A stretch of 64,000 nt of DNA, from contig NZ_CP094669.1 in NCBI RefSeq assembly GCF_022827545.1, positions 1,144,001 to 1,208,000 on the forward strand, written 5' to 3'. The stretch is from Hymenobacter tibetensis (lineage in GTDB: Bacteria > Bacteroidota > Bacteroidia > Cytophagales > Hymenobacteraceae). The position numbers and the translations under genes are program-made. The notes below the pieces were generated by a model. That model ran no database searches, had not been told where the DNA came from, and saw only the letters and a list, made by a program, of their open reading frames with translations. The number at the start of each line of letters is the position of its first letter. The stretch's first letter is position 1. Below are positions 18,353 through 27,684 of the stretch, piece after piece.

Positions 18353-18556
18353 CCAGTATTCAGCTGCCAGCCAAGGCACCAGAATACCCTGTCCGAACAA
18401 CATCACTGACACTAACTTCTAGGCTTCTTGCTTCCAGCGGCGTTTGCAGTGAGCAGTAGCTGGAACTACGGGATAGTTCCTTTTTACTCGCATGCGGGTA
18501 AATCAGTGAGGTAGGCGGTGCGTTCAACTAGGTTTTTAGCTTGATAGGCTGTAGAG

Positions 18557-18590
18557 GCGAGCGGAGAGGTTCTTTGCTCGCTTTTTCTTT
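18557..18590 (+). terminator. Weak hairpin with T run
   Basis: A 6-bp stem GCGAGC/GCTCGC (18557-18562, 18576-18581) is followed by TTTTTCTTT. It could end transcripts from the NlpC/P60 gene, although it lies about 375 bases after the stop. Confidence 0.4.
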
Positions 18591-18720
18591 ACACTCTTGC
18601 CTTTAAGGGACGAAAATTAAACTCCCATTTTTATTGCAGAATATAAATTTTCGCATAACAGATGTTGAAAAATAAAAATTAATAAGGGATTAGTACTGTG
18701 GTTTAAACTGGCAGGGTAGG

Positions 18721-18728
18721 TACTTTTG
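18721..18728 (+). promoter_or_regulatory. -7 promoter box of TonB receptor 1
   Basis: TACTTTTG, an exact TAnnTTTG match, lies 28 bases before the ATG. The following leader (CCCAGTTTTCA) is nearly identical to that of the second receptor gene at 23168. The -33 region is poorly matched. Confidence 0.7.
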
Positions 18729-18756
18729 TACCCAGTTTTCATCAATCTTCTTTTTC

Positions 18757-21700
18757 ATGAGAAACACCTATTATCGTCATCTTCTCTTCCTGCTTCTGGC
18801 AGTGTTTTCGATACAGCAAGGCTGGTCGCAAGGCACTACCACGTCGGCTATGAACGGCGTAATTACCGACAAGGATGGAGCTGGCTTGCCTGGCGCTACT
18901 GTCATTGCGGTACACACTCCTACCAACACGCAATATGTAGCACCTACCAACTCGGAGGGTCGCTTCAACATCCCAAACATGCGTGTAGGTGGCCCCTACA
19001 CCGTACGAGTAACATTTGTCGGGTATCAGGACATCACTCGTGAAGGTATTTTCCTAAGTCTGGGTCAAAACCAGCGCTTGGATTTGAATTTGAGCGAAGC
19101 CACAACGCAGTTGTCTGGCGTGACGGTAACAGCCACTCAGGACCCAGTTATCAACGCGGGTCGTACGGGTGCAGCTACTACGGTGCGTCGGGAGCAGATC
19201 GAGCGTCTGCCTACTATCTCGCGTAGCTTCCAAGATTTCACCCGCCTCACCCCCCAAGCTAACGGCAATTCATTGGGTGGCCGTAACGGCCGTTTCAACA
19301 ACGTGCAAATTGATGGTGCTTCCAATAACGACTTGTTCGGCTTGGGCAACTCTGGCACACCAGGCGGTCAGGCCGGTACCAACCCAATTTCGCTGGATGC
19401 TATCCAGGAATTCCAAGTGGTAATTGCGCCCTATGACGTACGCCAGGGTCGTTTTAGCGGAGGTGGTATTAACGCCGTAACGCGTTCCGGTACCAATGAA
19501 TTCTCTGGTTCCGCTTTCGCTTTCGGCCGCAACCAAAGCACAGCCGGCAAAAGCCCAACTGCAAATGCCGAAGGAGTACGCACTAAACTGGACAAGTTCA
19601 ACGACTACCAGGCGGGTTTCCGGCTGGGTGGCCCTATTGTTAAAGACAAGCTGTTTCTCTTCGTGAACGGCGAAATCACCCGTCGGACTGCGCCGCTATT
19701 GTTTCGTGCTGCTGGAGTAGATGCAAGTGGTGTTAACGAAACAGGTTCTGATGTATTGGGCTTCGTCAACACCACACAACTAAAGCAGATTTCCGACAAA
19801 CTGCTGGAGTACGGTTATGATGCTGGCGAATATGGCGAGATCAACGCCGAAACTCGTTCTAACAAAGCTTTTGCTCGTTTAGACTGGAATATCAGCCAGG
19901 ATCATCAACTTACCTTGCGTCACAATTTTGTTGATGCTACAGATGATAACATCACCCGCGGTCAAACCAGCTTCCGTTTCGGTAACAACGCGTACCAATT
20001 CTTGAGTAAGACCAACTCAACGGTATTGGAATTGAAAAGCCGTTTCGGCAACCGTTTCGCTAACAACTTGCTGGTAGGTTATTCTACTATCCGTGATAGC
20101 CGTTCTCTTGTTGGCGACTTATTCCCCTCAATTACTATCACATCTGGCAACGGCACGATTTCAGCCGGTTCGGAATTTAGCTCTGTAGCAAACCGCTTAG
20201 ACCAGGACATTCTTGAAATCACCGACAACTTCAACGTATTCGCCGGTAAGCACGTCCTCACGTTTGGTACAAACAACGAGATTTTCCGTTTCGACAACCT
20301 GTTTGTGCAGAGCACAGAGGGCCGTTATGACTTCCCAAGCATTGCATCTTTCTTAGCGAATGACGTTAATATCAACAACTTTCGCTATCGTCAGAACTAC
20401 GCACTGCCAGGCGGAAAACCCACCGCTAAATTCGGTGCTGCACAGTTTGGTGTATATGCTCAGGATGAGTACAACATAACTGACAATTTCCGCTTGACGA
20501 CTGGCTTGCGTCTTGATTTGCCAGTGTACTTTGATAAGCCGTCTTACAACCCCCGCGTAGACTCGACATTTGCTGTAGGTAGCACTACGCTGGGTGAAGC
20601 CTACGATGTGAAAACTAACCGTACTCCTAAGGCTCGGATTCAGGTTTCGCCCCGTATCGGTTTCAACTGGGATGTACGGAAAGATCAGAGCTTCCAGGTG
20701 CGCGGTGGTATAGGTTTATTCACTGGCCGCCCAGCCTACGTGTGGATTTCCAACCAGTATGGCAACACGGGTGTTGACTTTGCCACCTACGACACAAACA
20801 ATAGCACAAGCCGTCCAGAAGCTGGTCTTGGTTTGGGTTCAAACTACACGGTAGTCCGCGACCAAATCAGCAGGTCTTCCACTACAGCAGCTAAAGGCAG
20901 CATAGCTGTAACAGATAAAGATTTCCGCAACCCTCAACTCCTCCGTACAAACCTAGCCGTAGATTACCGTCTGCCGCTTGGTATTGTAGCAACGTTGGAA
21001 GGTATTTATTCCAAGACCTTAAATGATGTGCTACCTCAAGACATCAACTTGGTAAATCCTACGGGCGTGTTGCAAGGTGATGGTCGCCCGACTTATCCTA
21101 CTGGCAGCACCAACAACAACTTCAACCGCTACCGCAATGGTCGTGATTTCAACAACGTGATTTTGCTGACTAATACCAGTAAAGGGTACCAGTACAGCAT
21201 CACGGGCGAGTTGAAGAAGCAAGTAAGCAGCGACTTCTTTCTGTCGAGTGCATATACTTATGGTCAGTCACGTGACTTGTACTCGGGTTCTAGCTCAACG
21301 GCAGTTTCTATCTGGGAATTCAACCCGCATCCAGGTAACCCTAACAACCTGCCTCTTTCGTACTCCAACTTCGATTTACGCCACCGTGTAATCGGTTCGG
21401 TTTCTTATCGTAAAGAGTATGCTGATCATTTCGCAACTACGATTTCTGCCTTCTATAACGGCCAGTCTGGTGCTCCCTTCTCTTACACCTACTTTGGTGG
21501 CGACTTGAACGGTGACGGTGGTAGCTTCACTAGCAACTCAAACGACCTGATCTATATTCCTCGCAGCCAAAACGAAATCGTGTTGGTAACCGATGGTGTA
21601 AATGACCGCCGTACGCCAGACCAGATGTGGAATGAGCTGAATGCGTTTATTGAGAACGATGACTTCTTGAAAGAGCATCGGGGTGAATACGCAGCCAGAA

Positions 21701-22029
21701 ATGGTGCCCGCACTCCTTGGCAGCACCGCATTGACGTGCGCCTGTTGCAGGACATTTATACGAAGATTGGCGACAAGGCTCATACCATTCAACTTTCAGT
21801 TGACGTCATCAATTTTGGCAACCTGCTCAGCAAAGATTGGGGCCGTGACTACTTCGTGGCAAACGGTAACTATGGGTTATTGCGCTATCAGGGTCTAGAA
21901 GGTGGATCGACTGGTCGTCCTACTTTCAGCTATGGCACTGGTACTTCGACACCTCCAGCAGCTGCGTACCAAATCAGTCAATTAGCTTCGCGCTGGCAAG
22001 CTCAATTTGGGGTTCGTTACTTGTTCTAA
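18757..22029 (+). CDS. Oar-like TonB-dependent outer-membrane receptor 1
   Basis: 1090 residues. A signal peptide (about 1-25, ending WSQ) is followed by a carboxypeptidase-regulatory-like beta-sandwich (about 33-115, GVITDKDGAGLPGATVIAV). A TonB plug (about 125-240) contains NNVQIDGASNN and SLDAIQEFQV, and the rest is a beta-barrel ending with a C-terminal Phe (GVRYLF) typical of outer-membrane proteins. The segment GGGINAVTRSGTNEFSGSAF is typical of Oar-like receptors, which handle adhesion, large peptides or protein substrates; the cargo here is unknown. It is followed 30 bases later by a DUF4397 lipoprotein, probably in the same transcript. The N-terminal domain is almost identical to that of receptor 2, whereas the barrels have diverged. 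Confidence 0.9.
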   Translation: MRNTYYRHLLFLLLAVFSIQQGWSQGTTTSAMNGVITDKDGAGLPGATVIAVHTPTNTQYVAPTNSEGRFNIPNMRVGGPYTVRVTFVGYQDITREGIFLSLGQNQRLDLNLSEATTQLSGVTVTATQDPVINAGRTGAATTVRREQIERLPTISRSFQDFTRLTPQANGNSLGGRNGRFNNVQIDGASNNDLFGLGNSGTPGGQAGTNPISLDAIQEFQVVIAPYDVRQGRFSGGGINAVTRSGTNEFSGSAFAFGRNQSTAGKSPTANAEGVRTKLDKFNDYQAGFRLGGPIVKDKLFLFVNGEITRRTAPLLFRAAGVDASGVNETGSDVLGFVNTTQLKQISDKLLEYGYDAGEYGEINAETRSNKAFARLDWNISQDHQLTLRHNFVDATDDNITRGQTSFRFGNNAYQFLSKTNSTVLELKSRFGNRFANNLLVGYSTIRDSRSLVGDLFPSITITSGNGTISAGSEFSSVANRLDQDILEITDNFNVFAGKHVLTFGTNNEIFRFDNLFVQSTEGRYDFPSIASFLANDVNINNFRYRQNYALPGGKPTAKFGAAQFGVYAQDEYNITDNFRLTTGLRLDLPVYFDKPSYNPRVDSTFAVGSTTLGEAYDVKTNRTPKARIQVSPRIGFNWDVRKDQSFQVRGGIGLFTGRPAYVWISNQYGNTGVDFATYDTNNSTSRPEAGLGLGSNYTVVRDQISRSSTTAAKGSIAVTDKDFRNPQLLRTNLAVDYRLPLGIVATLEGIYSKTLNDVLPQDINLVNPTGVLQGDGRPTYPTGSTNNNFNRYRNGRDFNNVILLTNTSKGYQYSITGELKKQVSSDFFLSSAYTYGQSRDLYSGSSSTAVSIWEFNPHPGNPNNLPLSYSNFDLRHRVIGSVSYRKEYADHFATTISAFYNGQSGAPFSYTYFGGDLNGDGGSFTSNSNDLIYIPRSQNEIVLVTDGVNDRRTPDQMWNELNAFIENDDFLKEHRGEYAARNGARTPWQHRIDVRLLQDIYTKIGDKAHTIQLSVDVINFGNLLSKDWGRDYFVANGNYGLLRYQGLEGGSTGRPTFSYGTGTSTPPAAAYQISQLASRWQAQFGVRYLF

Positions 22030-22059
22030 CCTCTGCAGGCTTCGTTAATAACCCGACTC

Positions 22060-22944
22060 ATGAAATACTCGTTTTTTTCTTTTTTCACCAAGCTGACGTT
22101 GGCTGCTTCAGCGGCTGTATCGTTGGCAGGTTGTGATGATCCTGAATTGCCAGAGGCAAAGCCAGACACAACTGCTTCAACTCTAACTGGACGTTATTCA
22201 CTAGTTAATGTTTCTCCAGGATCTGGAGATGCGCAACTGCGTAGCATTGATAACGTGCCAGTCACTACTCCTCAGCCTGTAGTACCATACTTGGGTACTG
22301 GTGCCTATACTCCTGTCACTTCCGGACAACGGTTGTTACTTTTCTCTACCACTAACAATTTAAATAGCAGCCTCATTCCTGCCCGGAATGCATTCAACTC
22401 GAATGCTAGCTACACTGTGTTCCTGACTGACGCGGCCACTCGCGCTTCAAGTGCTACAGACCAAGGTGGTGCCCGCTCGGTGGTATTGACTGACAACTTA
22501 GCCGCTCCCTCCGCAAACCGTGCTCGAATTAGGTTTGTGAATTTGTCGCCTAGTTACAGTGCAGGTGCTGATAGCTTAGGGCTATATACTATTACTAGCC
22601 CTAGCACTACTGGCGCAACTGCACCCAACAGATACCTTTTTGCTCCTATTGGCCGTTCGTACCGCTCTACAACTTTCACAGTTCCAGCAGTAGCCGCTAC
22701 GGCCACTACTCCAGGCCGCGCTTCTAGAAGCTTGAACTTTGCGAACTTCACAGATGTGCCTGCTGGAACTTATACTTTCCAGGTTCGTCGGTCAGCAACT
22801 GCTGCTAGTAACGCTTCACAGGTGATAATTCAAGCTACGCCTTTGACATTTGCGTCTGGCAAAATCTACACGATTTATAGCCGAGGCACCAATGCATCTA
22901 TGTCCGCAACACCACTAGGAATTTCTGTTGTACAGCACAACTAG
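22060..22944 (+). CDS. DUF4397-type lipoprotein
   Basis: 294 residues with a signal peptide and lipobox SLAGC (Cys25), so it should be lipidated and exported. The remainder is Ser/Thr/Ala-rich beta sequence with the DUF4397 pattern: RYSLVNVSPGSGDAQL, then ARIRFVNLSPSYSAGADSL, then FTDVPAGTYTFQVR. This suggests two related beta-sandwich units. Function is unknown for the family. It lies 30 bases after receptor 1 and ends before a 28-bp terminator hairpin, so receptor and lipoprotein form a two-gene unit; a surface-exposed partner of the receptor is a reasonable inference. Confidence 0.8.
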   Translation: MKYSFFSFFTKLTLAASAAVSLAGCDDPELPEAKPDTTASTLTGRYSLVNVSPGSGDAQLRSIDNVPVTTPQPVVPYLGTGAYTPVTSGQRLLLFSTTNNLNSSLIPARNAFNSNASYTVFLTDAATRASSATDQGGARSVVLTDNLAAPSANRARIRFVNLSPSYSAGADSLGLYTITSPSTTGATAPNRYLFAPIGRSYRSTTFTVPAVAATATTPGRASRSLNFANFTDVPAGTYTFQVRRSATAASNASQVIIQATPLTFASGKIYTIYSRGTNASMSATPLGISVVQHN

Positions 22945-22957
22945 CAATTCCTAGTAT

Positions 22958-23020
22958 AGGAATAGAGCAAGAAAAAGCGGCTGGAAAATTTCTCCAGCCG
23001 CTTTTTCTTGCTCTATTCCT
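22958..23020. terminator. Long hairpin terminator, 28-bp perfect stem
   Basis: Arms 22958-22985 and 22993-23020 pair perfectly over 28 bases around a 7-base loop and are followed by TTTTT. It ends the receptor 1-lipoprotein unit. The stem is far longer than a terminator needs. Confidence 0.9.
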
Positions 23021-23167
23021 TTTTGAGGCTAATCAATCAAATTAGCATACAGGCAGGTAATCAACAGTAGCAGCATCTAGTGCATTTCGTAGAGAAGGCG
23101 CTTTATGAAAATACCCATATCTTCTTTAATAACATTTTAATAACATGGGATAAGTGACACTGACTGG

Positions 23168-23175
23168 TACTTTTG
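23168..23175 (+). promoter_or_regulatory. -7 promoter box of TonB receptor 2
   Basis: TACTTTTG, identical to the box of receptor 1, with the same downstream leader CACCCAGTTTTCAC. It overlaps a possible TTG start at 23173, which is therefore rejected in favour of the ATG at 23203. Confidence 0.7.
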
Positions 23176-23202
23176 CACCCAGTTTTCACAAATCCCATTT
23201 TT

Positions 23203-26200
23203 ATGAGAAACACCTTTTACCGTCAAGTCTTTTACTTGTTCTTGGCGGTCCTGTCCATACAGCAGGGTTGGGCACAGGGAGCTACCACATCAGCCATGAA
23301 CGGCGTTATTACTGATAAAGACGGAGCTGGCTTGCCAGGTGCTACCGTTATTGCAGTACATACGCCTACCAACACCCAGTACGTAGCACCTACCAACTCA
23401 GAAGGTCGCTTCAACATTCAGAACATGCGCGTAGGCGGACCTTATACGGTTCGTATCACTTTTGTAGGATACCAAGATGTAACGCGTGAAGGTATCTTCT
23501 TAACACTAGGTCAGAATCAGCGCTTAGACATCAACCTGAGCGAGTCGACGCAGCAGTTGAGTGAAGTAACTGTTTCTGGCCGCCGCGACCCGGTTATTAA
23601 CTCCGGTCGGACGGGAGCAGCTACCAGCGTCCAGCGTGAGCAAATTGAGCGTTTGCCTTCTTTGAGCCGTTCGTTTCAGGACTTTACGCGCCTAACCCCA
23701 CAAGCTTCGGGCAATGGCACGAGCTTCGGCGGGCGTAATGGTAACTTCAATAACGTTACCATTGATGGTGCCATCTTCAACAACTCTTTTGGCTTGAGTG
23801 GTACGGTAGGGGGCCAGGCCGGTGCTCAGCCTATTTCTTTGGATGCTATTCAAGAAATTCAAGTAAGCATAGCCCCCTTCGACGTTCGTCAAGGTTCGTT
23901 CACGGGTGCTGGCATCAACGCCATTACGCGTTCAGGTACCAACGAAGTATCTGCTTCGGTTTATGGCTTCCGCCGTTCCAACAGCTTAGTAGGTGACAAG
24001 GTACGGGACATCAATCAGCCGTTTCCTGAGTTTACACTCAACCAACTCGGAGCTCGGGTTGGCGGTCCTATCATCAAAGACAAGCTTTTCTATTTCGTAA
24101 GTGTGGAAGGTGAGCGCCGCGACGACCCGCCGGGTACGTTTGTAGCTAACCGCCAGGGGGTGCCTGCACCTGGTCCAGGCAGCAACACGTCAGCAGCTAA
24201 CGCCTCTGAACTCGACGTGTTATCCAACTTCTTGCAAACAACTTATGGATACAATCCTGGCCCTTACGAGGGGTATCAGCTGAAGCAGAACTCCGATAAG
24301 ATTACGGCTAAGATTGACTGGAATATCAACGCTACCAACACCTTCTCCATCAAGTATAACTACTTGAAGTCTTACCGCGATGCACCACCGTCTAACTCGG
24401 GAGCGCCAACGGTAACTGGTGGCCGCGGCTTATCCGCGAATACGTTGCCTTTCTTGGCATCATATTACCGCATCAACAACAACTTGAACTCGTTTATTGC
24501 CGAGTTGAACACTACCCTTGCGGGCGGTATTTCCAACCAGCTTCAAGCAGGCTTCACGGCCCAGCGTGACTTCCGCTCGTCATTGGGTGGGTCCCCGTTC
24601 CCGTTTGTTGATATTCTGTACAATGCCAACGGTCCTGGTGCCAACGGCAACGAGTTTACGTCATTCGGCTACGAGCTTTTCACGCCGATAAACGTGCTCA
24701 ACTCGGATATCTATCAGCTGTCGGATAACATCAGCAAAACGGTAGGCAACCACACCTTCACGCTGGGTACGTACAACGAGTACTACAAATTCGCTAACGG
24801 CTTTGCTCCTGACCTGTATGGTCGTTACCGCTTCAACTCCCTGACGGATTTTTATAACTCAGCAGGCTATAGTTATAACACCACTACACTGGCCGTTACA
24901 CCTCGCGATGGTGGTGCTCTGGCCTCGGCTACCAATAACTACACCGTACGCTATCCGCTGAACATCAATGATGGCAACCCAAGCTTGGGCTACCCACTAG
25001 CTGAAACCAAAGCTGCTCAGCTCGGATTCTATGCGCAGGACGAATGGAACGTGATGCCCAACCTGAAAGTGACCACTGGTTTACGGGTTGATATACCTAT
25101 TATCCTCAGTGATTTGCAGCGCAACGAGGATGCCGCCAGCATTAGCTTCCGCAACAATTACCAGATTTTGACGGACCAGGTGCAGAAAACATCCGTGATG
25201 TTCTCGCCCCGTGTTGGCTTCAACTGGGATGTGAACAACGATGGCAAAACGCAGCTGCGTGGTGGTACGGGTATTTTCACTGGCCGTGTGCCATTCGTTT
25301 GGATTTCCAACCAAGCCAGCAACAACGGCCTGTTAGGTGGGGTGTATAGCGTGAACGGTACCACTACTACTAATGGAGTAACAGTTCCGGACCCCTTGGC
25401 TCAGCCGTTTAACGCCACTCCCGGTTACTTGAACCCTAATGCCGAAATCAATCAGACCAGGCTGCCTGCTACTTACAACTTGGCTGTAACTGAGCGTGGC
25501 TTCAAGTTCCCGCAAGTATGGCGTACCAATATTGGTATAGACCAGCGCCTACCTGGCGACGTGGTGTTCACCTTGGACGGTATCTTCACGAAGGATATCA
25601 ACGCAGTATATTTCGACAACGTGAACCTGCCTAATCCGCAGGCCCGTGCCGCTGGCGCCGACAACCGTCCAATCTACCGCCTACCAGGTGCGCTGAACAC
25701 TCGTTCATTCCAGGTGAGCCCGAAAATTGTGAGTTCGGATGGCGCTATTGTAATGCGCAATACCAGCAAAGGCTACTCATACAGTGCTACTGCGCAGTTG
25801 CAGAAAACGTTTAGCAACAGTGTTTCCGCTAGCTTGGCTTATACCTACACCAATTCGCAGGATGTAAGCATCGGAGGTTCAACTCCTTTCTCGCTGTGGT
25901 CTGCACGCCCTATCTCCGATGATCCTAACGCCAACAAGTTAGGCTACTCTGAATTCTTGCGTCAGCACCGCGTAATAGCGTCTCTGTCATACCGTAAGGA
26001 ATACTTGGGTCACTTAGCTACTACCATCTCGGGCTTCCTTGACTTAGGTCCGAATGGCCGTTTCTCCTATGTGTACAATGGTGACATGAATGGTGACAAC
26101 GTAGGTACCAACGACTTGATGTACATTCCGCGTACCCGCAGCGAAATTAATCTTACCAACCTAACGCTGTTTAGCGGTACACCTCAGCAGACTATCTACA

Positions 26201-26655
26201 CGGCTGATCAGCAGTGGATAGACCTTGACAACTATATCAACCAAGACGATTATCTGAGCAAAAATCGTGGTGAAATTGCTGAGCGCAATGGGGCTGTGTT
26301 GCCGTGGGTTGCGTTCATTGACGCACGCATCTTGCAAGACGTATTCACGAACATTGGCAAAAACCGTAATTCGCTGCAGTTCAGCCTTGATGTGTTCAAC
26401 ATCGGTAACCTCATCAATTCTGATTGGGGTGTGGGACAGACGCAGCAGCGCAGCTCGCCTTTGTCGTTCGTGGATTACGACCAAGCTACTGGCCAGCCAC
26501 GATTCAACTTCAACCCCATTGTGAACTCGCGGACGGTATTCCCCGACGGTACTACTACTACCAATGTGCAGACACTGAACGTGACGAACCGCTACTTGAC
26601 AACGGAATCCTCGCGTTACCGCATCCAATTAGGCCTGCGCTATACCTTCAACTAA
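23203..26655 (+). CDS. Oar-like TonB-dependent outer-membrane receptor 2
   Basis: 1150 residues from the ATG at 23203; an upstream TTG lies inside the -7 box. The architecture is as in receptor 1: signal peptide ending WAQ, carboxypeptidase-regulatory-like domain, plug with NNVTIDGAIFNNSFG and SLDAIQEIQV, and a barrel ending LGLRYTFN. About 46 consecutive residues after the signal peptide are identical to receptor 1 although many codons differ, whereas the barrels differ in sequence and length. It is followed after 37 bases by another lipoprotein. The pair looks like an old tandem duplication whose cargo specificity has diverged (inference). Confidence 0.9.
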   Translation: MRNTFYRQVFYLFLAVLSIQQGWAQGATTSAMNGVITDKDGAGLPGATVIAVHTPTNTQYVAPTNSEGRFNIQNMRVGGPYTVRITFVGYQDVTREGIFLTLGQNQRLDINLSESTQQLSEVTVSGRRDPVINSGRTGAATSVQREQIERLPSLSRSFQDFTRLTPQASGNGTSFGGRNGNFNNVTIDGAIFNNSFGLSGTVGGQAGAQPISLDAIQEIQVSIAPFDVRQGSFTGAGINAITRSGTNEVSASVYGFRRSNSLVGDKVRDINQPFPEFTLNQLGARVGGPIIKDKLFYFVSVEGERRDDPPGTFVANRQGVPAPGPGSNTSAANASELDVLSNFLQTTYGYNPGPYEGYQLKQNSDKITAKIDWNINATNTFSIKYNYLKSYRDAPPSNSGAPTVTGGRGLSANTLPFLASYYRINNNLNSFIAELNTTLAGGISNQLQAGFTAQRDFRSSLGGSPFPFVDILYNANGPGANGNEFTSFGYELFTPINVLNSDIYQLSDNISKTVGNHTFTLGTYNEYYKFANGFAPDLYGRYRFNSLTDFYNSAGYSYNTTTLAVTPRDGGALASATNNYTVRYPLNINDGNPSLGYPLAETKAAQLGFYAQDEWNVMPNLKVTTGLRVDIPIILSDLQRNEDAASISFRNNYQILTDQVQKTSVMFSPRVGFNWDVNNDGKTQLRGGTGIFTGRVPFVWISNQASNNGLLGGVYSVNGTTTTNGVTVPDPLAQPFNATPGYLNPNAEINQTRLPATYNLAVTERGFKFPQVWRTNIGIDQRLPGDVVFTLDGIFTKDINAVYFDNVNLPNPQARAAGADNRPIYRLPGALNTRSFQVSPKIVSSDGAIVMRNTSKGYSYSATAQLQKTFSNSVSASLAYTYTNSQDVSIGGSTPFSLWSARPISDDPNANKLGYSEFLRQHRVIASLSYRKEYLGHLATTISGFLDLGPNGRFSYVYNGDMNGDNVGTNDLMYIPRTRSEINLTNLTLFSGTPQQTIYTADQQWIDLDNYINQDDYLSKNRGEIAERNGAVLPWVAFIDARILQDVFTNIGKNRNSLQFSLDVFNIGNLINSDWGVGQTQQRSSPLSFVDYDQATGQPRFNFNPIVNSRTVFPDGTTTTNVQTLNVTNRYLTTESSRYRIQLGLRYTFN

Positions 26656-26692
26656 GGCTAGCCACTCCTGAATCTGTCATCATTCTCGTAGT

Positions 26693-27229
26693 ATGAAAAA
26701 TCTATTTTTTGCTCTTCTAGCAGGTGTTACCTTGGCTTCCTGCTCTGAAATTAGCACTGATCCAGCGCCTGCTCGTGCAACACGTACGGCTCAAACGGTA
26801 ACGATAACTTACGCTCAGACGGCCAGCACAATTGCCAACGACACGACGCTGCAAAACCCCCGGCTGGACGTGTACGTGCTGACACCAACCGTCAATGCAG
26901 ACGGTACGCTCAGTTATCCGGCTATTACGTCGACCACCACTCCGGCATTCACTACCACCAACTTCTCCGCTCCACAGCCCTTCAGCGTTGTTACCAACCT
27001 GACGGTAGCGGAGAATACGCCAAGCACTGGTATTCGGCTGGTGTTGAGAACCGCAAACCGCCCTGGTCGTCGTAGCAATGCTCAGCGTCTGACCGCTTCC
27101 ATCGTAGTCAACGGAGCAAGCAAAGCAACGGCCACTCACCAGGGGACCAACTTCTCGCGCACGGCCTCAGCTGTTGGTGGTTTCTTCACCACTACGTTCG
27201 ATAGCAATGTGGCTGCCTACACTTTCTAG
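26693..27229 (+). CDS. Small exported lipoprotein, partner of TonB receptor 2
   Basis: 178 residues. It has a short signal peptide with lipobox TLASC (Cys17), then a Thr/Ala-rich beta-type sequence with no family I recognise. It occupies the same position relative to receptor 2 as the DUF4397 lipoprotein does to receptor 1, but shows no clear sequence similarity to it. It ends 37 bases before a strong terminator. Possible roles are a surface co-receptor or a structural lipoprotein; nothing in the sequence decides. Confidence 0.7.
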   Translation: MKNLFFALLAGVTLASCSEISTDPAPARATRTAQTVTITYAQTASTIANDTTLQNPRLDVYVLTPTVNADGTLSYPAITSTTTPAFTTTNFSAPQPFSVVTNLTVAENTPSTGIRLVLRTANRPGRRSNAQRLTASIVVNGASKATATHQGTNFSRTASAVGGFFTTTFDSNVAAYTF

Positions 27230-27266
27230 CAAGTAGCTGAACCTAGAAATCTGAAGGTATAGTAAG

Positions 27267-27292
27267 CGCCCGTTGTCGAAAGACAACGGGCG
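27267..27292 (+). terminator. Intrinsic terminator after receptor 2 unit
   Basis: An 11-bp perfect stem (27267-27277 with 27282-27292), GAAA tetraloop and TTTTT. It closes the receptor 2-lipoprotein unit. Confidence 0.92.
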
Positions 27293-27416
27293 TTTTTCGT
27301 TTATATCTGTTGAGTAGCGGGCTGCATTGCTTCTCTATGTACTATGTTACCGCTATCTTTTGTGACTGACTTCATGCACATTGCGCTATTTAGCAGGAAA
27401 AAAAACGTCGATAACC

Positions 27417-27446
27417 TTGCCAAATAGATATCTACCCGTACTTTTG
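27417..27446 (+). promoter_or_regulatory. tRNA-Ala promoter (-33 TTG, -7 TACTTTTG)
   Basis: A -7 box TACTTTTG (27439-27446) is preceded at a 19-base spacing by TTG (27417-27419). Both fit the Bacteroidota consensus. The mature tRNA begins 40 bases after the -7 box. Confidence 0.7.
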
Positions 27447-27484
27447 TCCCACTCAAACGCAACTGGCGAGTGAGTAACTTAAAA

Positions 27485-27559
<75 letters not shown>

Positions 27560-27565
27560 CATTTT

Positions 27566-27592
27566 AAAGCCCAACCGAATAGGTTGGGCTTT
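27566..27592 (+). terminator. Terminator of tRNA-Ala
   Basis: An 11-bp perfect stem AAAGCCCAACC / GGTTGGGCTTT (27566-27576, 27582-27592) with a five-base loop and a T run, starting 7 bases after the tRNA. Confidence 0.9.
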
Positions 27593-27626
27593 TTTGTTGT
27601 CTGTTCTGTACCAGTGCAGGTAAGGT

Positions 27627-27671
27627 ACCAACAGAAACGGCCGCTCATCATGAGCGGCCGTTTCTGTTGGT
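27627..27671. terminator. 22-bp hairpin downstream of cysK
   Basis: Arms 27627-27648 and 27650-27671 are perfectly complementary around a single central base, so a few central pairs must open to form the loop. It lies 14 bases beyond the cysK stop on the minus strand. No clear T run follows on the minus strand, so termination is plausible but not certain. Confidence 0.6.
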
Positions 27672-27684
27672 GGTCAAGCGAAGG

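Larger units (their letters stand above)
18182..18756. other. 575-base intergenic region before the first TonB receptor
   Basis: No supported gene. Visible items are a perfect palindrome at 18334-18352, a weak hairpin with T run at 18557-18590, a very AT-rich tract around 18605-18690, and the -7 box at 18721-18728 of the receptor gene. Confidence 0.5.
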
